Of a stretch of 64,000 nt of DNA, positions 22,490 to 33,299 are shown piece after piece; positions within the stretch are counted from its first letter, which is position 1, and each line of letters starts with the position of its first letter. Where the stretch lies: assembly GCF_902459465.1 (NCBI RefSeq), contig NC_047064.1, forward strand, positions 12,356,160 through 12,420,159, read 5' to 3'. Source of the stretch: Asterias rubens (Eukaryota; Echinodermata; Asteroidea; Forcipulatida; Asteriidae). Position numbers and translations under genes: made by a program. Under the pieces are notes generated by a model. It saw nothing but the letters and a program-made list of their open reading frames with translations, ran no database searches and was not told where the DNA came from.

Positions 22490-23062
22490 GTCAAAGTTTA
22501 TTATTTCAAAAAAATCATAACTTTTGATTCTCATGAGGGATTCTTACAATTAATACATCATCGGAACCGTCATTGAAAACTCCGTAAACGCCTCACGACA
22601 TGATCCCATTTTGACCGTGTCTTCCGGTTTAAAATTGAGGTTGAAAAATTCAAAAATTCTTACATCATCGGAACCGTCATTGAAAACTCCGTAAACGCCT
22701 CACGACATGATCCCATTTTGACCGTGTCTTCCGGTTTAAAATTGAGGTTGAAAAATTCAAAAATTCATGTATAAAGAACTACGAAGTTCCCCATTGTTCA
22801 AGTGTTAAGATTTTACACGTTCAACACGTGTACTGGTAGTGTATGCGGTGCAGAGTCGCGCTCCAGTGGTTGCGACATGATGTGAGCTTTGTGTATAGTC
22901 TGTGTTCGAGGCACTGTCAACATCTTCTGTTCTACAGTCTTCAATATTTCATAAGTTCATATTTCCTCAACCACATAAGCTATTTTGACAATCTATACAT
23001 TATGGGCCCAGGCTTTTGGAAACCAAAGTTCTCGAGTTTGTTCACAAACTCTAAATGTCTAG
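22490..23062 (+). mobile_element. Helitron-like unit tail with internal duplication
   Basis: TACATCATCGGAACCGTCAT..TTCAAAAATTC occurs twice in tandem (about 22,554 and 22,660; period about 107 bp). It is followed by a diverged 148-bp type segment and the CTAG terminus at 23,062. No gene. Confidence 0.6.
23034..23062 (+). mobile_element. Helitron-like 3' end, third hairpin variant
   Basis: The stem is GAGTTTGT/ACAAACTC with a 2-nt loop, followed by TAAATGTCTAG and TTT. Again both arms changed together. Confidence 0.65.
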
Positions 23063-23383
23063 TTTAAAATTAAACTTGCTTCACACTTTTTAACAACTCC
23101 TGTTTCTTCACAATTGCAATGTTTGCTTGACATTTGCATCAGGTTTTATTTTTGTTTTATTTTGGTTTTCTGTTGCACCTTATGGAAGCCCTTTAAAAGT
23201 TTGGCTCATCTGGCACGGGATGTTGTACGGATTTGATAACTCCTTTAAATGTTTTAGAATCATTACATAGACTGCCACAATGACATCATTAAGTCCACTC
23301 CGAATTGTGAGGTTTAGTTTTTATCTTATCTCGCGATAAAAACCCGGTTCTAAACGAAAGCAAGGTCAAAATAGGTCACTAAC

Positions 23384-23770
23384 AGTTTTAAAGGCAGTGG
23401 ACACTATTGGTAATTACTCAAAATAATTATCAGCATAAAACCTTTCTTGGTGACGAGTAATGGGGAGAGGTTGATAGTATAAAACATTGTGAGAAGGCTC
23501 TCTCTGAAGTGACGTAGTTTTCGAGAAAGAAGTAATTTTTCACGAATTTGATTGCGAGACCACAATTTAGAATTTGAGGTCTCCAAATCAAGCATCTGAA
23601 AGCACACAACTTCGTGTGACAAGGGTGTTTTTTCCTTCCATTATTATCTCGCAACTTCGATGACAAATTGAGTTCAAATTTTCACAGGTTTGTTCTTTTG
23701 TATATATGTTGAGATACACAAGTGAGCAGACTGGTCTTTGACAATTATCAATAGTGTCCAGTGTCTTAAA
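23384..23770 (+). mobile_element. TTAA-flanked MITE (AGGCAGTGGACACTATTGG family)
   Basis: The left end is TTTTAAAGGCAGTGGACACT and the right end CAATAGTGTCCAGTGTCTTAA, giving terminal inverted repeats of about 25 bp inside TTAA. TTAA target sites are characteristic of piggyBac-type transposition, so it may be a non-autonomous piggyBac relative. A central palindrome (GAGACC..GGTCTC) is present. Related copies lie at 38,085-38,450, 47,838-47,882 (end only) and 55,857-56,115. The frames of 72-78 codons on the minus strand are not genes. Confidence 0.7.
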
Positions 23771-24033
23771 ACTATGAAAGTAGCCGCAGGTTGGTAGCGC
23801 CAGCTAGTTGAACGATTTTGTTTTAAACAATTATTTGTATCTTCCTGTTTAACCGAAAGTCAAAGTTAAATGGTCAATGTTGTGTGTCTTTTCTTCAGTT
23901 GTCACATAAATAAGCAAAAATTCAATTGTGTGGCTGAGAAATTACTTTCTTTGAAAAAGAAAACTTCAACCTCCAGTTTGTTGCGAGACTTTGTTGCGAA
24001 ACGTGGCGCTTGATGTTTGTAAAATCTTTATTC

Positions 24034-24077
24034 CCAACAGTGCCCTCTTTCATTGGACCAAAGAGAGCGCTGTTGGG
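24034..24077. repeat. Short foldback, inverted copy
   Basis: Reverse-orientation partner of the foldback at 21,437-21,479 (CCAACAGTGCCCTC..GAGAGCGCTGTTGG). Confidence 0.55.
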
Positions 24078-24243
24078 AACTCCCAAAAAAGTTCGCGCCT
24101 TATTATTTTTTACAAATTTTAAACTTTGATTAATTGTTATTTAATGCCTGATGACTATAAAATAACGATACATTGTATAAAAAGCCATCTTTATGGTTCA
24201 ATGTATTTGAACTACATCATCACTTAACTTTCAACCGAACACC

Positions 24244-24277
24244 GTGTTTTTGTAATAAACAAAAATTCTATGTCTAG
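24244..24277 (+). mobile_element. Helitron-like 3' end, fourth hairpin variant
   Basis: The stem is TTTTTGT/ACAAAAA followed by TTCTATGTCTAG. Upstream comes the shared sub-terminal phrase CCGAACACC. The next unit (CCAGCAATTTTGAACACAAGG) begins within 20 bases. A 5'-truncated sister of the sub-terminal region lies at 21,850-21,950 without its hairpin. Confidence 0.6.
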
Positions 24278-25104
24278 CAACTTGCTATGTCCAGCAATTT
24301 TGAACACAAGGAAAGCATATACAAACTAAAAACTTACTATGTACATAGGCAATAGTGAGTAGATGAAACCGCCACAAATTTTTTAATGATGACGTCGTGA
24401 CAAAGTTTTTAAAGTTGAAAAATGACATTTGCTTTTCGCTGTTTCTCAACAAATATGTAAGCTATTATGTTCATACTCATAGATAAAGGTCTGTGGTGTG
24501 TTGACACCAAGGTTCAACTATCTGTCGTGTTTCAACGTTCAATCTTGAGTTATTCCATAGAGAAGCTCGAAAGTTGTTTTTTGATGAACAAAACATGAAT
24601 GCGAACTTTAACCCAAGGTAAGGACCCGGAGGCTAAGGTCGTACGATTTTGGCATTAACTTTTCAAATGTTGCCCAAGTCTTTATATCTCCGTTGCCCAA
24701 GTATGAACATCATAGCTTTCATGTTCGTTGAGGTACAGCGAAAAGCAAATGTCAATTTTTAACTTTAAAAACCTTGTCACGACGTCATCAATGACGTCAT
24801 CAATCCAAAAAAGTGGCGGTTTTATCTATTCACTATTGCCTATGTACATAGTAAGTTTTAAGTTTGTACAGAAACCTACGGCCTCATTTTATATTAATTT
24901 TTCAATATTCACACCTTTAAGGTGATGTGATGTGTCAGGTGATGACGTCATCATGAAATAATAATTATTCATGGATCATTATTGCATTATAACCTTTCAT
25001 CCTTGAAAGTTTCATTGCAGTCCCTTATTGGGAATATTGCAAATTAGTGCTTTTAAAATGTTAGTTCTTAAGATGACAAATAAAAAATAAAAAAACAACA
25101 ATAA
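24278..25104. repeat. Helitron-type units in both orientations
   Basis: 24,278-24,480 is a plus-orientation 330-bp type unit. 24,530-24,880 is the same unit inverted (GCTAAGGTCGTACGATTTTG, TGACGTCATCAATGACGTCA, CCTATGTACATAGTAAG). From 24,905 comes GGTGATGACGTCATCATGA and an A-rich end at 25,100. No gene. Confidence 0.6.
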
Positions 25105-25134
25105 CTAGACATGATTGCATCTGTGCACAAATGC
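25105..25134 (-). mobile_element. Helitron-like 3' end on the minus strand
   Basis: Read on the minus strand, GCATTTGT/ACAGATGC (one mismatch) forms a hairpin followed by AATCATGTCTAGTTAT. The element body lies to the right. Immediately left is the A-rich (T-rich on minus) start of another unit, so this is a head-to-tail junction in the opposite orientation to the 1-24 kb arrays. Confidence 0.6.
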
Positions 25135-25890
25135 AGAGCTCTTTCGTCAATAAAATCTTCACAATTCTCAATTGATTTGAATCCGAAATTTGTTGTGTAT
25201 TCAAAGCAGTTTATTTTGCCCAATCTGGCATAAAATAATTCACCATGTTCTATAGCAATTTTTGACTTAAAGACAAATATTCAGCAACTGGAAGTCTCCT
25301 GAGATGTCAGCGACTCGGAAAAAGGTCTATCTTCAATTAGCCAGAAAAGAAACTGTCATTTAAGGGGAACATTGGATTTTTTTTATTATTACTTAACAGA
25401 AGGTCTTTCGAACTGAGGAATCGGGAAAATAGATTTCCTTAGTTGCGAGACACTTTCAATTAAATGATTATGTAGTATTGGTTATATTTTTGACATGTAA
25501 AAGGTATTGTGGTTTACCAAACTACGGGAAAAAAAATTAACAGTTGTTTTGAGTTACCCAGCCATTACATTATGTTTGCATTTCAGTAGGCCTATACACA
25601 AAGTGAGGCCAGCGCCCATTCAAAATTTGAGCGTGTTTAAAGGTGTCTTTGTAAATAATTGGTGATTTAAAATGTGGGGCGTAAAAAAACGCACATTTTG
25701 TACTAGTACTAAATTAAAATGTCGAGGACGACATTTTTTTTCACACAGGGGGATAATGTGACAGGTATAAAGTACCCCTCCGTCATTATTCTCTGCGTCG
25801 GAGACGAACGAACATTGAATATTCTCTTCGTCTTCTTTTACAGGTAAAACAACATTCCATTCTTTTATTTTACTTTGCTATCACATTTTA
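25135..25890. other. AT-rich sequence, no gene seen
   Basis: The left part continues the minus-strand Helitron-like body (it matches 59,007-59,090). The remainder has no supported gene. A pyrimidine-rich TTCTTTTACAG followed by G at about 25,833-25,844 could be a splice acceptor, but no coding frame follows it. Confidence 0.3.
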
Positions 25891-25893
25891 GAA

Positions 25894-26540
25894 TTATATT
25901 AAATAGTACTCAACCAGTCTGTCTCTTTTCGTACCCTCCTCTGTCAAATTGTATCTTTTCAACAAAGCATCCTTCAGGCTACTATATTCAGATGACTCAT
26001 CAATAGACAATCTAGAGTAAACAGCGAGAGCCTTGCCTCTCAAAAGAGCGCTTAGATTCACTGCCCAGTTTGATTTTGGCCAACTTTGCACAGTCGCGTA
26101 TCGCTCGAATCGCTGCAGGTAGGCATCTAATTCATCCTTTTCATCATCATCAAAATGCGGCAATTTAGGTGAAAATGACTTGCTACCTGTTTTCTGACCT
26201 GACATTTTTTGAGATTTCTGGACCTGTAATTTCAATTGCAACTCAGCAGTTTCTCTCTCTTCACGCTTTATCTCTAACAATTGGCACGAGCTTCCCTCTC
26301 TTCTGCCTGTTTCTCTTTTCGCTCTATTGTCACACGCTCTTGTCCTTCACTCACAAATTTTCTCAAGTCCTCACCTTCTAAACTCAACTCTTTTCCCAAC
26401 TTCACTAACCTGTTCAGATCCATTTTGCTTGGATCGCGGCCACGCGCACACGCTGCGAGCTTGACTGTAGTGGCACGGAGAGGAGTGAGCCCGAACAGAT
26501 CTAGAACAAGAAAACTTATAAAAACTGTTAATAAATGCAT
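25894..26540 (-). pseudogene. gag: LTR retrotransposon gag, 5' part, frameshifted and truncated
   Basis: Coding runs from an ATG at about 26,423, read on the minus strand with the product starting MDLNRLVKLGKELSLEGEDL. A charged coiled-coil follows, rich in E, K and R. At about 26,275 the frame is broken by a one-base shift. The second frame continues the charged helix and then PKLPHFDDDEKDELDAYLQR, a gag-type motif of Ty3/gypsy-like elements, followed by a W-x-L-x-G-x-A pattern (WAVNLSALLRGKAL) and a DALLKRYNLTEEG segment. The frame ends abruptly at 25,894 where non-element sequence starts, so protease and pol are missing. It sits directly downstream of the LTR and primer site, as expected. 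Confidence 0.8.
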
Positions 26541-26611
26541 TTAACAATCAACAGTAAGGCGGTACAATAACTTAATTCTGCGTCTTCCTTTCTCCTCAAT
26601 TTAAATATTGT

Positions 26612-26632
26612 TTCCCGGACAAGCCCCCAAAA
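26612..26632 (-). other. Primer binding site, tRNA-Pro type
   Basis: On the minus strand, TTTTGGGGGCTTGTCCGGGA follows the LTR end immediately. It differs by about one base from the well-known proline-tRNA primer site (TGGGGGCTCGTCCGGG) of many retroelements. Confidence 0.75.
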
Positions 26633-28156
26633 TGTCACAACCAACCCATCGGGGTTGTTGTTGCAACCGAGGAAGAAACCAACACTGCAGAAATAAATTT
26701 GCACTCAAGCCAATCAAGATTATATTTACAAAATATTACAAATTTATTTACAAAACAATTCTGCTCTCTGAGTTCCTTTCAGTGGCCACACCTCAAAAAA
26801 ACCCAATAAATGTAACTTCCAAAATTCACTCATTCCAAACCTTAAATTGAGTCAACCCGACTCTTAAACTTGTGAGTTACAGTTACTGGCTTCAAGTAAC
26901 CTTAACTCGCCAGTAGTTTATTCAAGTTTCTACGCCTTGCATCACCTCGATCTCAAATTCCAACTTCTCAATAATTTCAATAATATATCTCCGGTACTTT
27001 GCAAATTCTCAATAATACAACAATATCTCCAATACTTTGCAACTTCTCAATAATTTCAACAATATATCTCCGGTACTTTGCAAATTCTCAATAATTCAAC
27101 AATATCTCCAATACTTTGCAACTTCTCAATAATTTAACCAGGTATCACAGTACTTGGTAACTTCTCTACAATCCAACAATTATTTAACAAACTGTCTACT
27201 CTAAGGTTCACACCACTCCTTAGGCTCGTTAATTCTCCTGAGTCTACAATATCATAGTTCCTCAATGGTCGTGAGAAGTGTACTGTTCATTGGATGTTCA
27301 TCTGTGCATTCTGTGTTTCCAGCTCTAGAAAACCCTGCCATCGGTTAAGTTCCAACTCACTCTAGTGATGAAAATGTTGGCGTGACGGTCCCATGTGATT
27401 TATCATGTCATCAGGGGCGTCCGATCAGTCACTCCCGGACTTTAAAAGTCGGGTGGATAAGGGCCATCTATAATAATTAAAAATGAACCAAAACTGTACA
27501 AGAACAAGGTCGCTAACATTATGGGATGGTATCGGCACGCTTTCCAATAAAACAATGAAAAATTATCAAACTTGCAATTCTCCGCTTTTGGACCAACAAT
27601 TCCTTTAAACAAAAATGCTTTTACAAAATGCTTTATATTGAATGAAAAATACTACTTCAATCCAATGGGTTCCTCCATAAACATAATTAAAAGTAACTTA
27701 CGATTTGTCGAGCTCAGTCCTCCTCTGTGCCTCACCAGAACTTAACGGATGTGCTGTAGCAACGCAAGCAGAACTCTCAATGCATAGCCCCAACTTCCTA
27801 CACATCACCCCACTCACTTCAGAACTGGTACTCTGCACATCACTTCACTTTCTCCCATTCATATACACCACCACCACTATCTGCACTCAAGCATACCAGT
27901 GAAATTCTCAAGATATTCCTGAGAGCCAACGCCCCAAGGAAAACAAAGGACCGCCCCTAACAAAAAGCCTTTGTGCTTGCATTGCAAGTTCTACTGCTGC
28001 ACAGTAGCACTTGCCCACCTGTCCAAACTATTAACAACATTTCAACACAATTTCAGCTCGCGTTAGCACTATTTACAACAGCAAATCATGGCCCTATATT
28101 TTAGTGTACCACAAAATATACAAAACAACTATTTCCAACTGCTTCCAACTGTGACA
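26633..28156 (-). mobile_element. 5' LTR of a minus-strand retrotransposon
   Basis: The 1,524-bp segment starts TGTCACA and ends TGTGACA on the plus strand, the TG..CA inverted ends of an LTR, and abuts the primer site. Inside, 26,960-27,150 holds tandem units of about 50-60 bp (TCTCAATAATTTCAACAATA, ATCTCCGGTACTTTGCAA). No second LTR is in the window, so the element is truncated on its 3' side and target duplications cannot be compared. Confidence 0.75.
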
Positions 28157-28179
28157 ATCGTATTATTACTTTGAGAGTT

Positions 28180-28740
28180 ATACGGCTTCAAAAAGTACAC
28201 CTTTAATTGTAGCGTCATGTGACCCCCAACGACATCATTGGTCTGAAACTTCACAAATATGTTGCCTTTCTGACAGTTAATGTGTGTGTACAATTTGAAG
28301 TGATTGAAGAGTTTTCAACCTGCTGCTAGAGGGCGCTGTTTCAAGTTCTGACGTCCCACCCTTGGCAGACACTAACATCGTTAAAAGCAACTTCATAACT
28401 TTTGCCACTGAATTACGAGGCATATAGAGGTCATATAAGGTCACGCACACGAAACAAAATGAACAATCCCGCAAACAGAAACCTACGGTTTCTTGTGGCT
28501 GATTTAAAATAGATTTTCAAACATTAAAAATTTAGACTTAAAGATGACGTCACGTGACAGGTGATGATGTCATCATGACTCATTGTTTGAGAATCATCAT
28601 TGCACCAATACCTTTTATCCCTGAAAGTTTAATTGGAATCGCTCATTGCAAACATTGCAAAAAAGTGCTTGGAAAATGTTTGAGGCTGAAAAACAAGAGC
28701 TGTTTTGCTACGCGACGAAACAGCTAATAGTAATTCAAAA
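28180..28740. repeat. Dispersed repeat shared with 59,270-59,820
   Basis: Shares with the second locus CACCTTTAAT..GCGTCATGTGACCCCC, AACCTGC.GCTAGAGGGCGCT, ATCATTGCACC and an end with a hairpin AGCTGTTTTG..CGAAACAGCTAATA (28,702-28,736). This is another Helitron-type unit; no coding sequence. Confidence 0.65.
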
Positions 28741-29097
28741 CTTAATCGACTTCATCAAATTTAATCATAAAATGTAATATACTAAAGATCACCACAAAAA
28801 AGTCTGAACAATACATTTTTTAGAAGTGGAAAGTTTGCACTAATGACACATTTGAATAATATATAACATTTGCAAATTTTAAAGATGTTCACATTACATT
28901 GATTATTTACAGAGTTGAAAAGGTAACATTATTGCTCTGTATTGCAAAAGTGATTTTCAAAAGAGCTCTGGATTTTTGGTTGTATTTCTATTTAGCCCTG
29001 TGTTTTCAGGAGGGGACACAGATTCTCTTTTATTCAAGGAACGCCATGCCAAAGTCAGAAATAACTTTATCATTATCGTGTCATTACGACCAATTAT
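28741..29097. other. AT-rich sequence, no gene seen
   Basis: Single-copy AT-rich sequence between the Helitron-type repeat and the foldback element. Two opposed frames of 67-71 codons overlap here and show no motif. Confidence 0.4.
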
Positions 29098-29645
29098 ACG
29101 GAAGCTTAAAGTGACCATCCGTGTTTCCGAGTTTCTGAGATAATTATCTCGGAAAGACATGTTTCCCTAATAATAAGACGTCTTTCCGTGATATTTTATC
29201 TTGGAAAGACGTCTTTCCCTGATATCTTATCTTGGAAAGACGTCTTACCCTCAGATACCTTATCTTGGAAAGACGTCTTTCCATGATATCATATCTTGGA
29301 AATACGTCTTTCCCTGATATCTTATCTTGGAAAGACGTCTTTCCCTGATACCTTATCTTGGAAAGACGTCTTTCCCTGATATCTTATCTTGGAAAGACGT
29401 CTTTTCCTGATACCTTTTCTTGGAAAGACGTCTTTCCCTGATATCTTATCTTGGAAAGACGTCTTTCCAAGATAAGATATTAGGAACTATCTTGGAAAGA
29501 CGTCTTTCGAAGATAAGATATCAGGGAAAGACGTCTTTCCAAGATAAAATATCACGGAAAGACGTCTTATTATTAGGGAAACATGTCTTTCCGAGATAAT
29601 TATCTCAGAAACTCGGAAACACGGATGGTCACTTTAAGCTTCCGT
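29098..29645. mobile_element. 548-bp foldback transposon with 31-bp array
   Basis: The ends are perfect inverted repeats beginning ACGGAAGCTTAAAGTGACCA and extending about 165 bp on each side. Between them lie tandem 31-bp units (GATATCTTATCTTGGAAAGA plus CGTCTTTCCCT), each carrying the palindrome AAGACGTCTT. The element contains no gene. Its first 13 bases and its 31-bp period match the larger element starting 2 bp further right, so it is probably a non-autonomous relative. No target-site duplication is recognisable. Confidence 0.85.
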
Positions 29646-29714
29646 GTACGGAAGCTTAAATTGCCATCATGTTACTCAGTTACCGAGATAATTTATCTCA
29701 GAAACACGGAATAT

Positions 29715-31100
29715 TTTCTTGGAAACACAGAATTCAATGATAATTTATCTTGGAAACTCGGAATTCAATGATAATTTATCTTGGAAATACGGAATTCCAA
29801 GATGAGGTATCTTGGAAACTCGGAATTCAATGATAAGGTATCTTGGAAACTCGGAATTCAATGATAAGGTATCTTGGAAACACGGAATTCCAAGATGAGG
29901 TATCTTGGAAACACGGAATTCAATGATAAGGTATCTTGGAAACTCGGAATTCAATGATAAGGTATCTTTGAAACTCGGAATTCCAAGATGAGGTATCTTG
30001 GAAACACGGAATTCAATGATAAGGTATCTTTGAAACTCGGAATTCAATGATAAGGTATCTTGGAAAACAAGAATTCAATGATAAGGTATCTTGGAAACAC
30101 GGACTTCAATGATAAGGTATCTTGGAAACACGGAATTCCAAGATGAGGTATCCTGGAAACACGGAATTCAATGATAAGGTATCTTTGAAACTCGGAATTC
30201 CAAGATGAGGTATCTTGGAAACACGGAATTCAATGATAAGGTATCTTTGAAACTCGGAATTCCAAGATGAGGTATCTTGGAAACTCGGAATTCAATGATA
30301 AGGTATCTTGGAAAACAAGAATTCAATGATAAGGTATCTTGGAAACACGGAATTCAATGATAAGGTATCTTGGAAACTCGGAATTCCAAGATGAGGTATC
30401 TTGGAAACACGGAATTCAATGATAAGGTATCTTTGAAACTCGGAATTCAATGATAAGGTATCTTGGAAAACAAGAATTCAATGATAAGGTATCTTGGAAA
30501 CACGGAATTCAATGATAAGGTATCTTGGAAACACGAAATTCCAAGATGAGGTATCCTGGAAACACGGAATTCAATGATAAGGTATCTTTGAAATTCGGAA
30601 TTCCAAGATGAGGTATCTTGGAAACACGGAATTCAATGATAAGGTATCTTTGAAACTCGGAATTCCAAGATGAGGTATCTTGGAAACTCGGAATTCAATG
30701 ATAAGGTATCTTGGAAACACGGAATTCAATGATAAGGTATCTTGGAAACTCGGAATTCCAAGATGAGGTATCTTTGAAACTCGGAATTCCAAGATGAGGT
30801 ATCTTGGAAACACGGAATTCAATGATAAGGTATCTTTGAAACTCGGAATTCCAAGATGAGGTATCTTGGAAACGCGGAATTCCAAGATGAGGTATCTTGG
30901 AAACGCGGAATTCCAAGATGAGGTATCTTGGAAACACTGAATTCAAAGATAAGGGCCAAATTTCAGGGCTCTGCTTACCGCCGAAGTCTGCGCTTGTTGC
31001 GACCACCACGCTAGCAGTGTGTAAGCGTGTAATGCCTAGTAATGGACTACGCACGCGCAAGAGCAAGATGGTATCTTGGAAACACGGAATTCCAAGATAA
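29715..31100 (+). repeat. Left-arm 31-bp minisatellite
   Basis: About 40 units of 31 bp in two main types, AATTCAATGATAAGGTATCT plus TGGAAACACGG, and AATTCCAAGATGAGGTATCT plus TGGAAACTCGG. The second type makes each unit nearly self-complementary around GGAATTCC. The array is interrupted by the inner core at 30,955-31,065. Open frames of 100-147 codons exist only because 31-bp units in all three frames happen to lack stops on one strand; they are not genes. Confidence 0.9.
30955..31015 (+). promoter_or_regulatory. Inner core of the left arm, possible promoter
   Basis: GGGCCAAATTTCAGGGCTCT then GCTTACCGCCGAAGTCTGCGCTTGT and ACCACCACG is non-repetitive and is found inverted at the right arm. 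It is GC-rich in an AT-rich surrounding and lies about 220 bp upstream of the first tentative integrase exon. Promoter function is inference from position and conservation. Confidence 0.35.
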
Positions 31101-31236
31101 GGTATTTCTGAACAGCATTCAACGAAACACCATTTCATGAAAAACTTCTAAGGCCTACGACGGATCAGAAGGGAAAGTAAAAGGGAGAGGACTTTCAGCA
31201 TCTAAAAGCACAGAGGCGACGATCTCCAAAGGCAAC

Positions 31237-32809
31237 ATGATTCTTGAATTCATTGTAAGTGTCATGTTAATTGTATAGGCACTATGACTCATGAGTAAAT
31301 TACCGTCAATGTTATGGACAAAGCTTTTTCCGTAAACGCTATGTATTACACAAATTAAGTTACACCTACCTGCAACCATGGAGGTATAAATCAAGTCACA
31401 AATGTTTTGGTAGCGATTGCTCCCCCTTCCCCCCTCAATAAGTCATAGTGGTCTTGTTATACTATTCTAAATCAGAGATAGATTTGCAGTGTCCCCAAAA
31501 TATCGTTATAACTATTATATTTATTTTATGTTTTGTATTTTTATTTTTTTATCCCTTCAGGTAGTTTGGTCGCTTCTCTGTGGATTTGTTGTAGCTCCGG
31601 GAGGTCTTCCACTTCCAGCTGAAGTCAATGGGCAGGTGTGGAATGTCGAAGAGTTGGTTATAGGATATTTCGTACTTGGATATTACAGCAGTACAGATAC
31701 ATCACTTTTTGTCCGTGTGTCACGGTGTGTTGATGAGTATTCGCCGTCTTCGAAGATTGATGTGGAGGTTGGGCCTACGAGTATATGGACAACAATCCGA
31801 CTTTGATGACACTGTCAGTGCAATACGTACAGAACTTGCTAACAGTGGGCGACTACTTGGGTATCGACTGATGTGGCGCAGGCTGAACTTGCAGTACAAT
31901 CTCCGCGTAACCCAAGAGATGACAAGACAGTTGCTCGGAGTTCTTGATGCCGATGGTGTCGCGCATCGAACACATGGTCGCCTTAATCGACGAGTCTATC
32001 GGTGTAGCGGACCGAATCATGTTTGGCATATCGATGGAATGGACAAACTTAAGCAGTTTGGATTAGCTATACATGGAGCAATTGACGGCTTTTCTCGTAA
32101 GGTACTCTGGATGGAAGTTGGTCACAGCAACAAAGACCATGCACTAATTGCAGGTTTCTACATCAAACTGGTGAAACGGTTACATGGTGTGCCAAGTATA
32201 CTTAGAAGTGACCGTGGCACTGAAAATAGCGTTGTAAGAATCTTACAAATTGCTTTAAACATGGAGCATGAGGACGGTCTATCGGGACAGCAAAGCTTTC
32301 AATATGGTCGTTCAACAGCAAACCAACGAATTGAGTCATTTTGGTCTCAACTTCGAAGGATGGTGGTTCAGTTTTGGATCACCTTCTTCAGGGACATGAG
32401 AGACCTTGGCCAACTAGACAACAGTAACCCGATGCATATCGACTGCCTGAGGTTTTGCTTTGGTCAGCTGGTGCAATCAGAGCTCGATCAAGCAGTGCAC
32501 TTATGGAATAACCATTGCATTAGGCGACAGCGTTTTGCTGAATGTCCATCTGGTATACCAAACATGATATACCACACACCAAACTTGTATGGAACCACTA
32601 ACAGACTGAAGCCTCTGATAGTCACCGAAGATGAACTGAACATTGCACAGGCACAGCACTGTAAATCGTATCCCCCCTTTCGGTGTTCACCTGAATTTGT
32701 CAATTTTATCCGACAAATCATTGATGGAGAAATGGAAAACTATGAAATGCCGACCTCTGCAGATGAGGCTCTGTCTTTGTACTTGAACATTTTGGAAATC
32801 ATTGAATGA
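31237..32809 (+). CDS. DDE integrase-like transposase, spliced, one frameshift near the N-terminus
   Basis: The main frame, about 31,684-32,809, encodes an integrase core. It shows HIDGMDKLKQFG (D120 counted from a start at 31,676), an AIDGFSRKVLW strand, RSDRGTEN (D179) and ANQRIESFW (E220): a D-D-E triad of the retroviral integrase/RNase H fold, which would cut and join element ends in the nucleus. The N-terminal part has a helix-turn-helix-like stretch (SIRRLRRLMWRLGL). It belongs to the rve-type family often annotated in animals as integrase core domain protein. Upstream, the same protein continues in another frame (EELVIGYFVLGY), so about one extra base near 31,683 breaks the gene. A splice acceptor (TATCCCTTCAG) ends at 31,560 and a good donor (ATT|GTAAGT) at 31,254 follows an ATG at 31,237, giving a tentative six-codon first exon and a 306-bp intron. 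AATAAA signals follow at 33,020 and 33,266. Confidence 0.75.
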
Positions 32810-33019
32810 ACTTCATGCAGACGATGAACATTATGTCTAACCGCAAATACATTGCACAGTCACTCGTTATTTTTTGGTGAACATACAACTGAAGCGTTGG
32901 TGGGAACTTACAAAACTTGTTTTATGTTGGGTTAGTTTTCCCCAGTTATTTTAAGATTGTATGTATAACTTTAGGTTTAAGTATCAAACTTTCAGATATT
33001 AATTAAGTTTTACTTCTTA

Positions 33020-33025
33020 AATAAA
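33020..33025 (+). terminator. Polyadenylation signal AATAAA after the integrase gene
   Basis: AATAAA lies 210 bases after the integrase stop codon. A second AATAAA is at 33,266-33,271. Confidence 0.45.
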
Positions 33026-33299
33026 ATATGTGAATGGGTTTGTCCATTATAAACTGACTTTCATTTGCAAATTGCGTTATTCAGAGTTCACAATCGTCAA
33101 TTTTTCAAACTTGCAATGGTCACTGGCTGTGCATTTTTGTGGGACACTTTAGTATACCTATAAGGAGGCTGGTTGGAGTATTCTTTATTGCATGTAGGCT
33201 AAAACAATTATAATGTTGTCGTTTAGATTCCCCAACCAATACAAATGTGGAGCAATTTAACAGTAAATAAAGTTTTATGGTCGGATTACTAAAATATAC

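Noticed and set aside
29155..29560. A CRISPR-like look of regular 31-bp repeats
   Set aside because: There are no unique spacers between repeats, the genome is eukaryotic, and the repeats lie in a foldback transposon.
29745..31138. Open frames of 100-147 codons in the left-arm minisatellite, with similar ones at 40,217-40,919
   Set aside because: Products are periodic because of the 31-bp unit (93 bases per three-unit cycle). No independent coding evidence.
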